Shown: positions 1 to 9,786, counted from the stretch's first letter. The stretch: DNA of 64,000 bases from JAFMDF01 sp965222705 (GCA_965222705.1 CBDCUO010000032.1:62001-126000), one strand, 5' to 3'. Notes: generated by a model not told the origin, from the sequence alone. A program made the numbers and translations.

Positions 1-507
1 GAATTTTTGAACCGGATTGACGAAAAAATCATGTTTCTGCCATTAACCAGAGAAGAAATTAAGAAGATTTTGGGGTTGCTTTTAAGAAAAACCCGGAAAA
101 TGCTCGCCAAGCAAGAATTGCAACTGGAAATCAGTGAAAAAGCACTCAACCTATTGGCTGATTTGGGGTATGACCCGCAGTTTGGAGCGAGACCTATGAA
201 GCGCGTGCTACAAAAAGAAATTGTGGATCAATTGTCCAAATATTTATTGTCTGGAAAATTTGCCGCAGGGGATACTATTTTAGTGGATAAAGACGCTAAA
301 GGCTTAACTTTTAGTGAGAAAAAAACGGGTACTACCGCAGGCAAAAAAGAAGTAACAGAAAAGAAAAAAGCGGTTGCCAAATCAAAGGAAGATGCCAAAG
401 CCGTCCAGCGAAAAAAACAATTAAAAGATTTGGAAAAAGCGACAAAAGATGTAATGGATTCCGTCAAGAAGGTAGAAAAAGATAAGAAAGATAAGGGGGC
501 AAAATGA
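1..507 (+). CDS. clpB: ATP-dependent chaperone ClpB, C-terminal fragment (5' end outside window)
   Basis: The reading frame is open from base 1, so this is the 3' end of a longer gene (168 residues visible). It begins with EFLNRIDE, the conserved segment of the second AAA+ domain of ClpB/Hsp104-type disaggregases. It continues through the D2 small domain with the sensor-2 motif GYDPQFGARPMKR and the closing helix LQKEIVDQLSKYLLSG. ClpB is a cytosolic hexamer that threads aggregated proteins through its pore with DnaK. After the normal D2 end (about residue 97) there is a tail of roughly 70 residues very rich in Lys, Ala, Glu and Asp, which ordinary ClpB lacks. The stop is 8 nt from the stop of the convergent pepT. 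ClpC is less likely because the motif spacing fits ClpB, but the diagnostic N-terminal and middle domains lie outside the window. Confidence 0.9.
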   Translation, partial: EFLNRIDEKIMFLPLTREEIKKILGLLLRKTRKMLAKQELQLEISEKALNLLADLGYDPQFGARPMKRVLQKEIVDQLSKYLLSGKFAAGDTILVDKDAKGLTFSEKKTGTTAGKKEVTEKKKAVAKSKEDAKAVQRKKQLKDLEKATKDVMDSVKKVEKDKKDKGAK

Positions 508-515
508 GGCGACAA

Positions 516-1760
516 TCAAGAAGCCTCTTCCCAAATTTGTACCAACTCTACCAAAGCTGCTACTGCCTTCTCCATATCCTGCCGGCTCACCCACTCTTCG
601 GGCGAGTGAAAGGCATGTCCACCGGTAAAAATATTTGGACAGGGCAATCCCATAAAAGACAGCCTTGAGCCGTCCGTGCCGCCCCGAATGGCACGGCACT
701 TGGGGGTCATACCTGCGCGGCGAATGGCCTCCAAGGCATATTCCACAACTTGAGGGTGCTGATCCAGGATTTTTTTCATGTTTCTGTATTGCTCTCTTAC
801 TTCGAATGTAGCGGTAGAATTAGGATAATTTTTTAAAACCTGATCCATAATTTGCTTCAATTCGGCTTCGTATTCCTGCAATTTTTCATCCATAAAGTCC
901 CTGATAATGAATTGGATAACTGCCTGCTCGGTATTGCCTTCCATAGTGATAGGGTGGAGGAAGCCCTCCTTCCCTTCAGTTGTTTCAGGCGATAGCCGTC
1001 CTTGGGGTAAATTAGCTAGTATTTCGCCGGCAATTTTTAAGGAATTTTCCATTTTTCCTTTGGCTAAACCCGGATGAATACCAACGCCCTTAATAGTAAT
1101 AATTACACGGTCTGCGGAGAAAGTTTCATCCTCCAGGGTGCCCCTTTGTTCCCCGTCAACAGTGTAGCCAAAATCAGCTCCCAATTTGTCCAAATCTACG
1201 TGATCCGCTCCTTTGCCGATTTCTTCGTCAGGTGTAAAAAGCAAGCGAATTTTTCCATGTTTGATAGCTGGATGTTGGGTCAATTGATAAGCCATGTCCA
1301 TTATTTCGGCGAGTCCGGCTTTATCGTCTGCGCCTAGAAGTGTTTTGCCACTTGCCGTAACCAAATCATGCCCCACTTGATCTTCCAAATCGGGATGATT
1401 ACTTTTTTTAATAATAATATTTTTATTATTTGGCAAGGCAATATTCGAACCATCATAATTTTTATGTACAATTGGTTGGACGTTTTTTCCACTAGCATCT
1501 GGCGAAGTATCCATGTGGGAACAAAAGCAAATAACCGGCACCTTGTTCTTATGGGTATTGGAAGGAATGGTGGCATAAACGTAACCATATTCATCTAAAT
1601 GGGCATCGGAAATACCCATTTCGTGCAGTTCTTTGACCAGGAGCCGCCCTAGGTTTTTTTGTTTTTCTGTAGAAGGGAAGGTGTCCGACTTTGGGTCAGA
1701 CTGCGTATCAATAGTGACATATTTTAGGAAGCGGTCAAGAACAGTGTGCTTGAATTTCAT
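516..1760 (-). CDS. pepT: Peptidase T (tripeptide aminopeptidase, M20B)
   Basis: A 414-aa protein of the usual PepT length. It is a cytosolic dizinc aminopeptidase that removes the N-terminal residue of tripeptides. Metal and catalytic residues are in place: HMDTSPDA (H82, D84), GADDKAG (D145), PDEEIGKG with the catalytic/metal pair E179-E180, and a C-terminal histidine in GGHAFHSPEEW. The N-terminus (RFLKYVTIDTQSD) is typical of the family and needs no other start. The start codon lies only 3 nt after the stop of the upstream outer-membrane gene, so the two are probably co-transcribed. The 3' end abuts convergent clpB. The M20B motif set makes PepT a confident call; other M20 peptidases differ in the N-terminal signature. 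Confidence 0.95.
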   Translation of the reverse strand: MKFKHTVLDRFLKYVTIDTQSDPKSDTFPSTEKQKNLGRLLVKELHEMGISDAHLDEYGYVYATIPSNTHKNKVPVICFCSHMDTSPDASGKNVQPIVHKNYDGSNIALPNNKNIIIKKSNHPDLEDQVGHDLVTASGKTLLGADDKAGLAEIMDMAYQLTQHPAIKHGKIRLLFTPDEEIGKGADHVDLDKLGADFGYTVDGEQRGTLEDETFSADRVIITIKGVGIHPGLAKGKMENSLKIAGEILANLPQGRLSPETTEGKEGFLHPITMEGNTEQAVIQFIIRDFMDEKLQEYEAELKQIMDQVLKNYPNSTATFEVREQYRNMKKILDQHPQVVEYALEAIRRAGMTPKCRAIRGGTDGSRLSFMGLPCPNIFTGGHAFHSPEEWVSRQDMEKAVAALVELVQIWEEAS

Positions 1761-1763
1761 AGG

Positions 1764-2939
1764 TTAATATCGTTTGAAAAAATTAAATCCCAGGCTCACT
1801 TTATATTCCAAAAATAAAGGTAGCTCCTTTAACGGAATGTGCAAAGATAGGGTATTGGAAATGGCTCCCGATCTAAAACCGGCTAGGGCCATCGTGCCTA
1901 TATCATTGTCCGACACAATTTCCTGTTGGATAAATTCATTATCAATAGGAATATAGGTGACACCAAGCCCGTAAAAAAATACCTTTTGTTTGGAAAACAG
2001 TTTTTGGTTTAAAAGATAGAAGGAAAAATGCTCAATATTGGAAATAATATTAGTGGCATCCAAAAATAGCTCTCCTGCCTCATCTCTTACTAGTGCCAAG
2101 GTACCTTCATCATGTCCTTTTGAATTAAAGTTAAAAGAAAAATCAACTCCAAATAATAATTTTTTACCAATTGACATTTGAAAACCGGTCGTTAAAAAAG
2201 TGGCTCCGGCGCCATATTTTTTGCTCATGGGAGCAACCAAACCAAAACCTGCCTGTATCCGAAGCAACATTTTGTCCAATATTTCCGCTTCAAAACGATT
2301 GCGTTTAATTAATTGAAAACGCTCCGAAATAAGCCGGTCTTTAAAACCGATATTATAAGAAAATCCCAATGTGTAAATCGGCCACAATCGGGTTGCTTTT
2401 TTCATATTACGAAGATAGTACAAATGAAAATTATTCACCTTGTAGCCAAGCCGAACCAGCCAGGAAGGGTATAATTGCCGATGAATCTCAAATAAATCCG
2501 GCAAGCGGAAAGGGTAGTACAAACGCTTCTGATATGACCTTACCTCATTCAACCCATAACCAATATCCACTTGCCAATTTGACTCTTTTAGATAAAAATT
2601 GACACCTCCAAATAATTGGTAACTCGCTATTTTTTGAAGGCGATTGATATAATCAATGCGTTCATTGGCATTTTCTATCAAGGTGTTATCCAGATTCAAA
2701 AAGAAGGTAAAAGGATTATCTACTCCAACGCGCAGCAGCCCTCTTTGATAGCGCAAGCCGATGTGAAAAATTTCCTTTTGAGCTTTTACTTCTATCACTA
2801 TTGGTATATTCATCGCATGAGAAGGGGCGAAACCGCTTGCCTGTAGCCCTGTCCCAACTGCTACTTGCAAGAATTGATATTCTTGAGCGAAAAAAGAACC
2901 ATTAATGAAAAGTAGTAAAAAAAGGATTGGATATTTCAT
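1764..2939 (-). CDS. Hypothetical outer-membrane beta-barrel protein
   Basis: A 391-aa protein I do not recognise as a named family. I chose the ATG at 2939 because it begins a clean signal peptide (MKYPILFLLLFINGSFFAQ). An in-frame start at 3047 would bury that signal behind 36 charged residues. The mature part is a run of short amphipathic strands with alternating hydrophobic and aromatic residues, and it ends in FNFFKRY, an aromatic C-terminus typical of beta-barrels inserted by BamA. There are no lipobox and no catalytic motif. It sits 123 nt downstream of the sodium/solute symporter and 3 nt upstream of pepT on the same strand, so it may be translated with pepT. The barrel assignment is inferred from composition only. 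Confidence 0.7.
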   Translation of the reverse strand: MKYPILFLLLFINGSFFAQEYQFLQVAVGTGLQASGFAPSHAMNIPIVIEVKAQKEIFHIGLRYQRGLLRVGVDNPFTFFLNLDNTLIENANERIDYINRLQKIASYQLFGGVNFYLKESNWQVDIGYGLNEVRSYQKRLYYPFRLPDLFEIHRQLYPSWLVRLGYKVNNFHLYYLRNMKKATRLWPIYTLGFSYNIGFKDRLISERFQLIKRNRFEAEILDKMLLRIQAGFGLVAPMSKKYGAGATFLTTGFQMSIGKKLLFGVDFSFNFNSKGHDEGTLALVRDEAGELFLDATNIISNIEHFSFYLLNQKLFSKQKVFFYGLGVTYIPIDNEFIQQEIVSDNDIGTMALAGFRSGAISNTLSLHIPLKELPLFLEYKVSLGFNFFKRY

Positions 2940-3062
2940 TGGTGAAAAATAGCCATAAATAAATTGAATCGCAATGGAAAGCGGATGACCTTTTAAATAC
3001 CCCCTCCAAGCTCTATTGTTCAGACAAAATTCCTTATTCTTACTCAAATAAAAGGAACTGCT

Positions 3063-4784
3063 TTAGTGGCCAGTAGCTGTCCTTGCACCTCTCGGTATCC
3101 GAATGTTCTCTACGATGTCCATTACCCCAGCAGGAGGTGGAGGTGTAAAGTTGGATACAAGCAAGGCGACTGCAAGGTTGAAAAGCATCCCTAATGTTCC
3201 AATCCCTTCAGGGGAAATACCCAGCCAATAATTTTCAGGCAAACCACCGCCATATTTGAAATACCAAATATAAGTGCCTGTAAATACCAAACCGGTAATC
3301 ATCCCTGCGATTGCCCCTTGCATATTCATTCGTTTATAAAAAATACCCAAAATAATGGCGGGAAAAAAAGAAGCTGCTGCCAGTCCAAACGCCCAGGCGA
3401 CTACTTGAGCTACGAATCCAGGCGGATTGATACCAAAGTATCCAGCGATTATGACAGCTATGGCAATGGTAATTCGGGCAGCATTTAGTTCTCCTTTTTC
3501 GGAAATGTTAGGACGCAACCAATTCTTTAAAATATCGTGAGAAATAGAAGTAGAGATTACCAATAATAAACCTGCCGCCGTTGATAATGCAGAAGCCAAT
3601 CCCCCTGCAACGACCAAAGCGATTACCCAAGCAGGTAAATTGGCAATTTCGGGATTAGCTAATACCATGATGTCCCTATCAGTACGTAGCTCATTGCCTT
3701 GCCAGCCATTTGGCCCGGCTATTTCCTGCACAAAAGCGATATTTTTATCATTATAGTATTGAATTTTACCATCTCCATTTTTATCCTCAAAATTTAATAA
3801 ACCCGTCGTTTCCCATTTGCCAAACCAGGCAGGCATCGCCGTATAATTTTTATTATTGACGGTATTGATTAGATTGGTGCGAGCAAAAGCGGCTATTGCG
3901 GGAGCTGTGGTATAGAGAATAGCGATGAACACTAGGGCATAACCTGCAGATTTTCGAGCATCTGCCACTTTGGGTACGGTGAAGAAACGCACGATTACAT
4001 GAGGCAAACCGGCAGTTCCCAGCATTAGCGCAGCAGTGACAAAAAATAAATTCACTTTACCTGTGTGAGAAGTCGTATATTCTCCAAAGCCCAGGTCTGT
4101 TGACAGTTGATCCAATTTGTCCAATAGATAGGTTCCGTCTGATAAAGTACCCCCTAGCCCTAATTGAGGAATTGGATTGCCTACCATCAGGATGGATATA
4201 AAAATAGCTGGAACCAAATAAGCAATAATTAATACACAGTATTGAGCCACTTGTGTATAAGTGATTCCTTTCATGCCACCCAATACGGCGTAAAACATCA
4301 CGATAACAATCCCGATCAGGATACCAATTTCAAAATCTACTTCCAGAAATCTGGAAAAAGCGACCCCAACGCCCTTCATTTGCCCAACTACATAAGTAAA
4401 AGAAACAAATAAAGCGCATATAGCTGCAACCAATCGGGCGGTTTGAGAATAATAGCGTTCTCCAATAAAATCGGGTACGGTAAATTTGCCAAATTTTCGC
4501 AGATAAGGAGCCAGCAATAGCGCCAATAACACATATCCGCCCGTCCATCCCAGTAAATATTGCGCACCCTGGTATCCCATAAAAGAGATCAAGCCAGCCA
4601 TAGACAAGAAAGAGGCGGCAGACATCCAATCGGCTGCGGTTGCCATGCCATTTATTAAAGGGGGAACTCCTCCACCAGCCACATAAAATTCTGATGTCGA
4701 ACCGGCTCGAGACCAAATGGCTACTCCGATATAAAGCGCAAAAGTCAGACCTACAATAATAAAAGTCCAGGTTTGAACATCCAT
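3063..4784 (-). CDS. Sodium/solute symporter (SSS family, acetate-permease-like)
   Basis: A 573-aa integral inner-membrane protein with about 13 hydrophobic segments. It has the SSS features: the EFYVAGGGVPP loop after TM1 (residues 32-42), the LGGMKGITYTQ segment (168-178), and the SALSTAAGLLLVISTS region (398-413) that contributes the Na+ site in this fold. The order resembles the ActP/VC_2705 subgroup of organic-acid symporters, so acetate or a related monocarboxylate is a plausible substrate, but substrate cannot be read from sequence. The small DUF4212 partner often found beside this subgroup is absent. A long polar loop (about 303-385) holds DKNGDGKIQYYND, which looks like an EF-hand calcium loop. 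Its upstream neighbour is the aspartyl protease, 72 nt away on the same strand. Confidence 0.88.
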   Translation of the reverse strand: MDVQTWTFIIVGLTFALYIGVAIWSRAGSTSEFYVAGGGVPPLINGMATAADWMSAASFLSMAGLISFMGYQGAQYLLGWTGGYVLLALLLAPYLRKFGKFTVPDFIGERYYSQTARLVAAICALFVSFTYVVGQMKGVGVAFSRFLEVDFEIGILIGIVIVMFYAVLGGMKGITYTQVAQYCVLIIAYLVPAIFISILMVGNPIPQLGLGGTLSDGTYLLDKLDQLSTDLGFGEYTTSHTGKVNLFFVTAALMLGTAGLPHVIVRFFTVPKVADARKSAGYALVFIAILYTTAPAIAAFARTNLINTVNNKNYTAMPAWFGKWETTGLLNFEDKNGDGKIQYYNDKNIAFVQEIAGPNGWQGNELRTDRDIMVLANPEIANLPAWVIALVVAGGLASALSTAAGLLLVISTSISHDILKNWLRPNISEKGELNAARITIAIAVIIAGYFGINPPGFVAQVVAWAFGLAAASFFPAIILGIFYKRMNMQGAIAGMITGLVFTGTYIWYFKYGGGLPENYWLGISPEGIGTLGMLFNLAVALLVSNFTPPPPAGVMDIVENIRIPRGARTATGH

Positions 4785-4856
4785 GCTGTTGAGCGTTTTA
4801 CTTGTCTAAAATTGATTGATTCCAAAGTACTGCCGCCTCTAAACGGGTATAAAGCT

Positions 4857-6080
4857 CTAAATCAAATCTCTCAACCGAAATACCACCTTTTGTTTTACCC
4901 CATCTCGCTCAATAATCAGCCGAATTCGCTTTCCAGTCCGTTTTTGTAGTTTATCGGTTAGCCCCTTTAGGTCAAAAATACTGGCAGGCATAAAATTAAT
5001 GCTCTTGATCTTGTCTCCTTTCTGCATTCCCGCTTCGGCTGCTGGCGAATCGGAGATAATGTCTTTGACGGAAAATTCATTTAGAAATTCTCCAGAAGCA
5101 ATAATGGTCAGGCCACTTTTATCAAATTTAAAGCCTCGATTGTACTTTTTTTCTGGTCGAAAATAAATCTTTTCTCGGGATAGGTCAAAAATGACTTTGA
5201 ATCGGCTCAATATTTCATTACCTAAAATGCCATTTCTTTCATTGGTATAAATGGAATCTGCTTGGTCGTTTAATTCCTGAAAATTAGATACCACATTATT
5301 GAAGTAAAATTCATCAAAAGAAAGAGAGCGAACCCTACCCAGATAGCCTTCTAAAAACCCTCCCAGCCCATTTCCAATCTTTCCGGGCACTAGCTGTTCG
5401 GGTAAAGAAATAGCTTCGGAACTATTATTATGGAGCAAAAGTGCCAGATTAGCACCAGTATCAATCAATAATTTGATTGGTGTTTTGGTATTGTCTTGCA
5501 GTTCTGTTTCGGCATAAATGTAGGGTTTGCCGCGAAATATTTCCGCATCTAGTGCTTTAAACTTTTTAGAAGGAAGTTGGAAGTTATCAATTCGATATAG
5601 GGTCAATACTTTTTTTTTATAATCAACTTGAATGGTAAATATTTTGAATAAATCCATGCCTAAAATGCCATGAACTTTGAGTCCGGTATATTCTTCAAAA
5701 TGAAAATAATCCTCTTCTAACACCAGAATATCTAAACCAGAGCCTGTAAGACCTGGCAAATCCAGATCAATTCCTCTGGCAAGATAGGCAGTCAATGTTC
5801 GTTCCATATCTGCTCCATATATCTGAAACTGCCTTTGGTATTCAATCTGCAACAAATCGGCAAATTCTCTTTTAGCCAGAATCGTATTTTCACTACCGGT
5901 ATCAAAAATAAATTTTAGCGGAAAAACTTGATCGAAAACGACATTAAGTAGGATTAGATTATTATTAAACTCGAAGGGTATTTCTACTTTATCCCGATTG
6001 TCAGGAATTTTAAAACCCATTAACTGAGCTTGGCCTTTTAGGGTGAGAAACAGCAAAAACAGGAAGCAGCAATACTTCAT
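4857..6080 (-). CDS. Secreted retropepsin-like aspartyl protease with PDZ domain
   Basis: A 407-aa protein with a signal peptide (MKYCCFLFLLFLTLKGQAQ), so periplasmic or outer-membrane associated. Two aspartyl-protease lobes are visible, each with its own catalytic triplet: FDTGSENT (D60-T61-G62) and LIDTGANL (D207-T208-G209). The active site would therefore be built within one chain, as in pepsin, rather than by dimerisation as in retropepsins. Each lobe also has the later hydrophobic-Gly segment (HGILGMDLF; NGILGNEIL). Residues about 325-402 form a PDZ domain (SPAAEAGMQKGDKI), which usually binds C-terminal peptides. Asp_protease_2-plus-PDZ proteins are common and little studied in Bacteroidota. 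It is the first gene of the minus-strand run and lies divergent from susC across 605 nt. Confidence 0.85.
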   Translation of the reverse strand: MKYCCFLFLLFLTLKGQAQLMGFKIPDNRDKVEIPFEFNNNLILLNVVFDQVFPLKFIFDTGSENTILAKREFADLLQIEYQRQFQIYGADMERTLTAYLARGIDLDLPGLTGSGLDILVLEEDYFHFEEYTGLKVHGILGMDLFKIFTIQVDYKKKVLTLYRIDNFQLPSKKFKALDAEIFRGKPYIYAETELQDNTKTPIKLLIDTGANLALLLHNNSSEAISLPEQLVPGKIGNGLGGFLEGYLGRVRSLSFDEFYFNNVVSNFQELNDQADSIYTNERNGILGNEILSRFKVIFDLSREKIYFRPEKKYNRGFKFDKSGLTIIASGEFLNEFSVKDIISDSPAAEAGMQKGDKIKSINFMPASIFDLKGLTDKLQKRTGKRIRLIIERDGVKQKVVFRLRDLI

Positions 6081-6685
6081 AAAACAAATGTAATTTTGTC
6101 GGGAATTAAGGGAAAGGTACTATTTTTTTTATTAATTATTATCCATTTTTTTACTAATATTTCTAAGTGATTTTACATGATTTACCGGAATCGTCAAATT
6201 TATTTATCAGAATCCCCAAGGAATTTAAAGGTGGCAAATAAATTTGCTCGTTACGACGACACGAAATCAGATAGAGCCATTTAATTTATTATTATTACGA
6301 CAATAAGATAATAAGGGATGAAGAATTAGAGAAAACAGTTAGTTTTTGGTCTGTTTAGGCACTAAATTAGCATAATTTATACTAAAGTTTCTAGGCTCAA
6401 TTAACCCCTAACGGATTGATTGTCAGTAAAATAGACTAATCGTTATACAAAACATCATTTTTTATTACCATTTATTAACTAGGATATATTTTTAATTACT
6501 ATCTTTGCTCTTACGTTTCAAAATACTTCACTTCTAAAAAAAACCTGCTAGTCAATCATCTTATGAGATAATTGGGATTGGCTGCTATACGCCCTGCTTA
6601 GTGTGAAAGAGGGATATAATGGTTGCAAATTCCACTAGTAATTTAATAAATAAGTTTTAATTCATTAACTAAATCTGAATATTGT
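6081..6685. other. Intergenic region between divergent protease and susC
   Basis: 605 nt with no convincing gene. It is very AT-rich and carries one TAnnTTTG promoter-like box facing susC at 6500-6507 (listed separately). A CAAATGTA (reverse TACATTTG) at 6085-6092 sits only 5 nt from the protease ATG; if it is used, the protease mRNA would be almost leaderless. I see no RNA gene or riboswitch fold. Confidence 0.6.
6500..6507 (+). promoter_or_regulatory. Bacteroidota -7 promoter box (TATCTTTG) upstream of susC
   Basis: TATCTTTGC matches the Bacteroidota sigma-70 consensus TAnnTTTG. The predicted transcription start would leave a 5' leader of about 170 nt before the susC ATG. A clear -33 TTTG at the usual spacing is not present, so the call rests on one element. 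Confidence 0.4.
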
Positions 6686-9655
6686 ATGAAACTAAAAGTC
6701 AACTCTCTGACCAAAGGTTTGCTGACGCTTCTTTTGGCGGCGGCAATCTCTAGTTTCGCCTTTGCTCAACGTACGATTACTGGTACGGTGACAGATGCGC
6801 AGGATGGTGAGCCACTCATTAGTGCAACGGTGGTGGTTGTGGGGACTTCAACAGGGACAATTACCGACTTTGACGGTAAATATTCGCTGGAAGTACCAGC
6901 TGACGCTACTCAATTAGAATTTTCTTATACGGGTTATGCTAACCAAACGGTTGCGATTGGCGCATCCAATGTAGTAGATGTCGCCCTGGCTGCTGGTACT
7001 ATTCTGGATGAAATTGTAGTTACGGGTTATGGCACTTCCAAAAGAAGTGATCTAACCGGATCAATTTCTTCTGTAAAAGCAGAGGATTTTAATGGTGGTA
7101 TTGTTGCTGCTCCTGACCAATTGGTGCAAGGTAAAGTAGCGGGTGTGCAGATGATTAATAATAGTGGCGCACCTGGTGGCGAAACAACCTTCCGAATCAG
7201 GGGCAATTCCTCTGTAAGAGCTGGTAATAGCCCGCTTTTTGTAGTGGATGGGGTGCCTTTGGACGGCCGTTCTGCCAGACCTGGAGGTAACTCCGGTGAT
7301 TTGGGGACTACACCTGGAACGAACCCGCTTAATTTTATCAATCCAAATGATATTGCGACTATTGACGTTTTAAAAGATGCTTCTGCAACAGCGATTTATG
7401 GCTCCAGAGGAGCGAATGGAGTTGTCATTATTACAACTAAGAAAGGTCAGGCCGGTGCGCCTACTATTGACTTGAATGTATCTGCTGGTGTAAGTAGCCT
7501 TTTGAAGAAACTAGATGTATTGGACGGGGATGAGTATAGGGCTGCTTTGGATTTATACGGCATTAATCGAGACGGTTCCGATTTTGGGCAAAACGTAGAT
7601 GCGATGGATGCCATTACCCAGACTGGAATCACGCAGAATTATAACATCTCTATCGGCGGTGGCAGCGATAATGGCAGCTACAGAATCTCTGCAGGATTGT
7701 TGGATCAAGAAGGAATTATTATTGAAAGTGGTCTGGAAAAATATACTGGAAGTATTAATGGTTCTTACAAATTTATTGATAATCGTCTGAATATTGATTT
7801 CAATTTATTAGCAGCACATACCACTAATAATAATGCACCTATTTCAAATGATGCTGGATTTACCGGCTCTTTGGTAGGTAATGCTTTGCAGTGGAATCCT
7901 ACCAGAAACTTAAGAGAATCAGATGGCTCTTTTGCTCGTTTGAGTGCTACCACTTTGAACCCATTAGAACTAGTGGATGCTTATTCGGACGTTGACAATG
8001 TAACAACTGTCTTGGGAAGTATTGCGCCTTCTTTTAAAATTACAGATAAATTGACTTATAAGTACTTGTTCAGTATTAATAGAAGTACGGGTTCGAGAGC
8101 TATAGAGATCAAATCTTCATTAAATATGCAAGGCGTGGAAGACAGAGGGTTGTCTGGCTGGACCAATGAATTTATTACGACGACCCAGCACACTCACACG
8201 CTGTCTTACGCAGATGATTTGACCGAGAGTATAGGACTGAATGCGGTCATTGGTTATGAATACCAAAAATTTGGCAAAAGAGGATATGGTTTTGGCGGAC
8301 AAGACTTTGCATTGCCACAAGTGGATTATGATTATACCAATTTCCTTGGCGCTACTTCTCAAGAAAGTAGAATACAAGGAAGTGGAGAAGACCCAACCAC
8401 AGAATTGCAATCCTACTTTGGCCGAGTCAATTTGAACATTAGTGACAAGTATTTAATTACGGGTACAATTAGGGCGGATGGCTCTACTAAATTTGGTAGA
8501 AATAACCGTTACGGATACTTTCCTTCTTTTGCATTTGCTTGGAACCTGACCAATGAATCTTTCTTAGCCGACGGTACCACTTTTGATAATTTAAAATTCC
8601 GATTAGGTTGGGGACAGGTCGGTAATCAGGAATTCCCTTCCGGCGCTGCGCAAGCACAGTATGGACTCGGAGCAGGGGGAGCTTTATTCTTAACTAATGT
8701 AGCTAATCCTGATTTGAAATGGGAAACTTCCACTACCTTCAATGCAGGTATTGATTTTGCCGTTTTGGATTATAAATTATCTGGTTCTATCGAATATTTT
8801 AGAAAAGAGACAGAAGACCTATTGTTCAATTTTCCAACGGTACAACCTGCTCCGGATACCCGATTTTGGGTGAACCTGCCGGGCAAGGTATTGAATTCGG
8901 GGGTAGAGGTAGCCTTGAATGCCTTTATAATAGAAAATGATAATTTGTCTTTTAACATTGGCGCCAATGCTTCTTTCCTGACCAATGAATTGCAGGACTA
9001 TACCGGACCTACTATCCTTACCGGAGCCTTAACAGGGCAAGGCAGTTCTGGTGCTAGGGTTCAAAAACTGGAATCTGAACAGCCAATAAATGCTTTTTTT
9101 GTTAGAGAATTTTTGGGAATTAATGATGCTGGACAAAACGATCTGACAGATGGAGGAAATACACTTTTCTTCTTGGGAGATCCCAATCCAGATGTATTAT
9201 TGGGCATTTCTGCTGAATTGAGCGCAGGCAAATTTAGTGCTGCTTTGAATTTCAATGGGGCTATGGGACATGAATTATTCAATGAAACCCACCAAAGCGT
9301 CATACCAATTGGTAATTTGGGCAACAGAAATATTGCCTCCTTCCTTTTGGATACGAATGGTGCAGAATCTACCTCTAACCCTAACACCCCTTCTTCCAGA
9401 TATCTGGAGGACGGAAGCTATCTAAAATTGGCCAACGCCACGGTTGGATACAATATAGGATCCATAGGAAGTACAATTAAGAATGCCAGAATTTATTTGA
9501 CGGGCCAAAATTTATTAGTTTTTACTGGTTATGATGGCTTTGATCCGGAAGTAAACACGGACAAGGAAGTGGACGGTGTTCCTTCTTTTGGAATTGAATA
9601 TATTCCTTATCCAAGTGCCAGAAGCTTTTTATTAGGCGTTAACCTTACATTCTAA
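6686..9655 (+). CDS. SusC/RagA-family TonB-dependent outer-membrane transporter
   Basis: A 989-aa SusC-type receptor of the usual length. In order: signal peptide (1-27, ending AFAQ); carboxypeptidase-regulatory-like beta domain with TGTVTDAQDGEPL (about 29-105); TonB-box-like DEIVVTGYG (about 113-121); plug domain (about 125-250) with FRIRGNSSV, LFVVDGVPLDG and the closing YGSRGANGVVIITTKKG; then a barrel of about 22 strands to the terminal FLLGVNLTF. SusC barrels pair with a SusD lid and import oligosaccharides, peptides or other large ligands using TonB energy. The SusD gene follows after 131 nt. The ligand cannot be read from sequence, and no degradative enzyme gene is adjacent to indicate one. 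The ATG at 6686 begins the signal peptide exactly. Confidence 0.95.
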   Translation: MKLKVNSLTKGLLTLLLAAAISSFAFAQRTITGTVTDAQDGEPLISATVVVVGTSTGTITDFDGKYSLEVPADATQLEFSYTGYANQTVAIGASNVVDVALAAGTILDEIVVTGYGTSKRSDLTGSISSVKAEDFNGGIVAAPDQLVQGKVAGVQMINNSGAPGGETTFRIRGNSSVRAGNSPLFVVDGVPLDGRSARPGGNSGDLGTTPGTNPLNFINPNDIATIDVLKDASATAIYGSRGANGVVIITTKKGQAGAPTIDLNVSAGVSSLLKKLDVLDGDEYRAALDLYGINRDGSDFGQNVDAMDAITQTGITQNYNISIGGGSDNGSYRISAGLLDQEGIIIESGLEKYTGSINGSYKFIDNRLNIDFNLLAAHTTNNNAPISNDAGFTGSLVGNALQWNPTRNLRESDGSFARLSATTLNPLELVDAYSDVDNVTTVLGSIAPSFKITDKLTYKYLFSINRSTGSRAIEIKSSLNMQGVEDRGLSGWTNEFITTTQHTHTLSYADDLTESIGLNAVIGYEYQKFGKRGYGFGGQDFALPQVDYDYTNFLGATSQESRIQGSGEDPTTELQSYFGRVNLNISDKYLITGTIRADGSTKFGRNNRYGYFPSFAFAWNLTNESFLADGTTFDNLKFRLGWGQVGNQEFPSGAAQAQYGLGAGGALFLTNVANPDLKWETSTTFNAGIDFAVLDYKLSGSIEYFRKETEDLLFNFPTVQPAPDTRFWVNLPGKVLNSGVEVALNAFIIENDNLSFNIGANASFLTNELQDYTGPTILTGALTGQGSSGARVQKLESEQPINAFFVREFLGINDAGQNDLTDGGNTLFFLGDPNPDVLLGISAELSAGKFSAALNFNGAMGHELFNETHQSVIPIGNLGNRNIASFLLDTNGAESTSNPNTPSSRYLEDGSYLKLANATVGYNIGSIGSTIKNARIYLTGQNLLVFTGYDGFDPEVNTDKEVDGVPSFGIEYIPYPSARSFLLGVNLTF

Positions 9656-9786
9656 ATAATTAATATGCTCAAAAATTACGGCTAATGGTCCGCTTTAAAA
9701 CATTTTTATATAAATTTCTATAAGGCAATTAAACATTATTCGTAATTTTAAAAAAGCTTTAAATTGAGTATAAAAAATAGTTTATC

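Noticed and set aside
2940..3047. Longer N-terminus for the outer-membrane barrel gene
   Set aside because: It would place 36 mostly polar and basic residues ahead of a textbook signal peptide starting at 2939.
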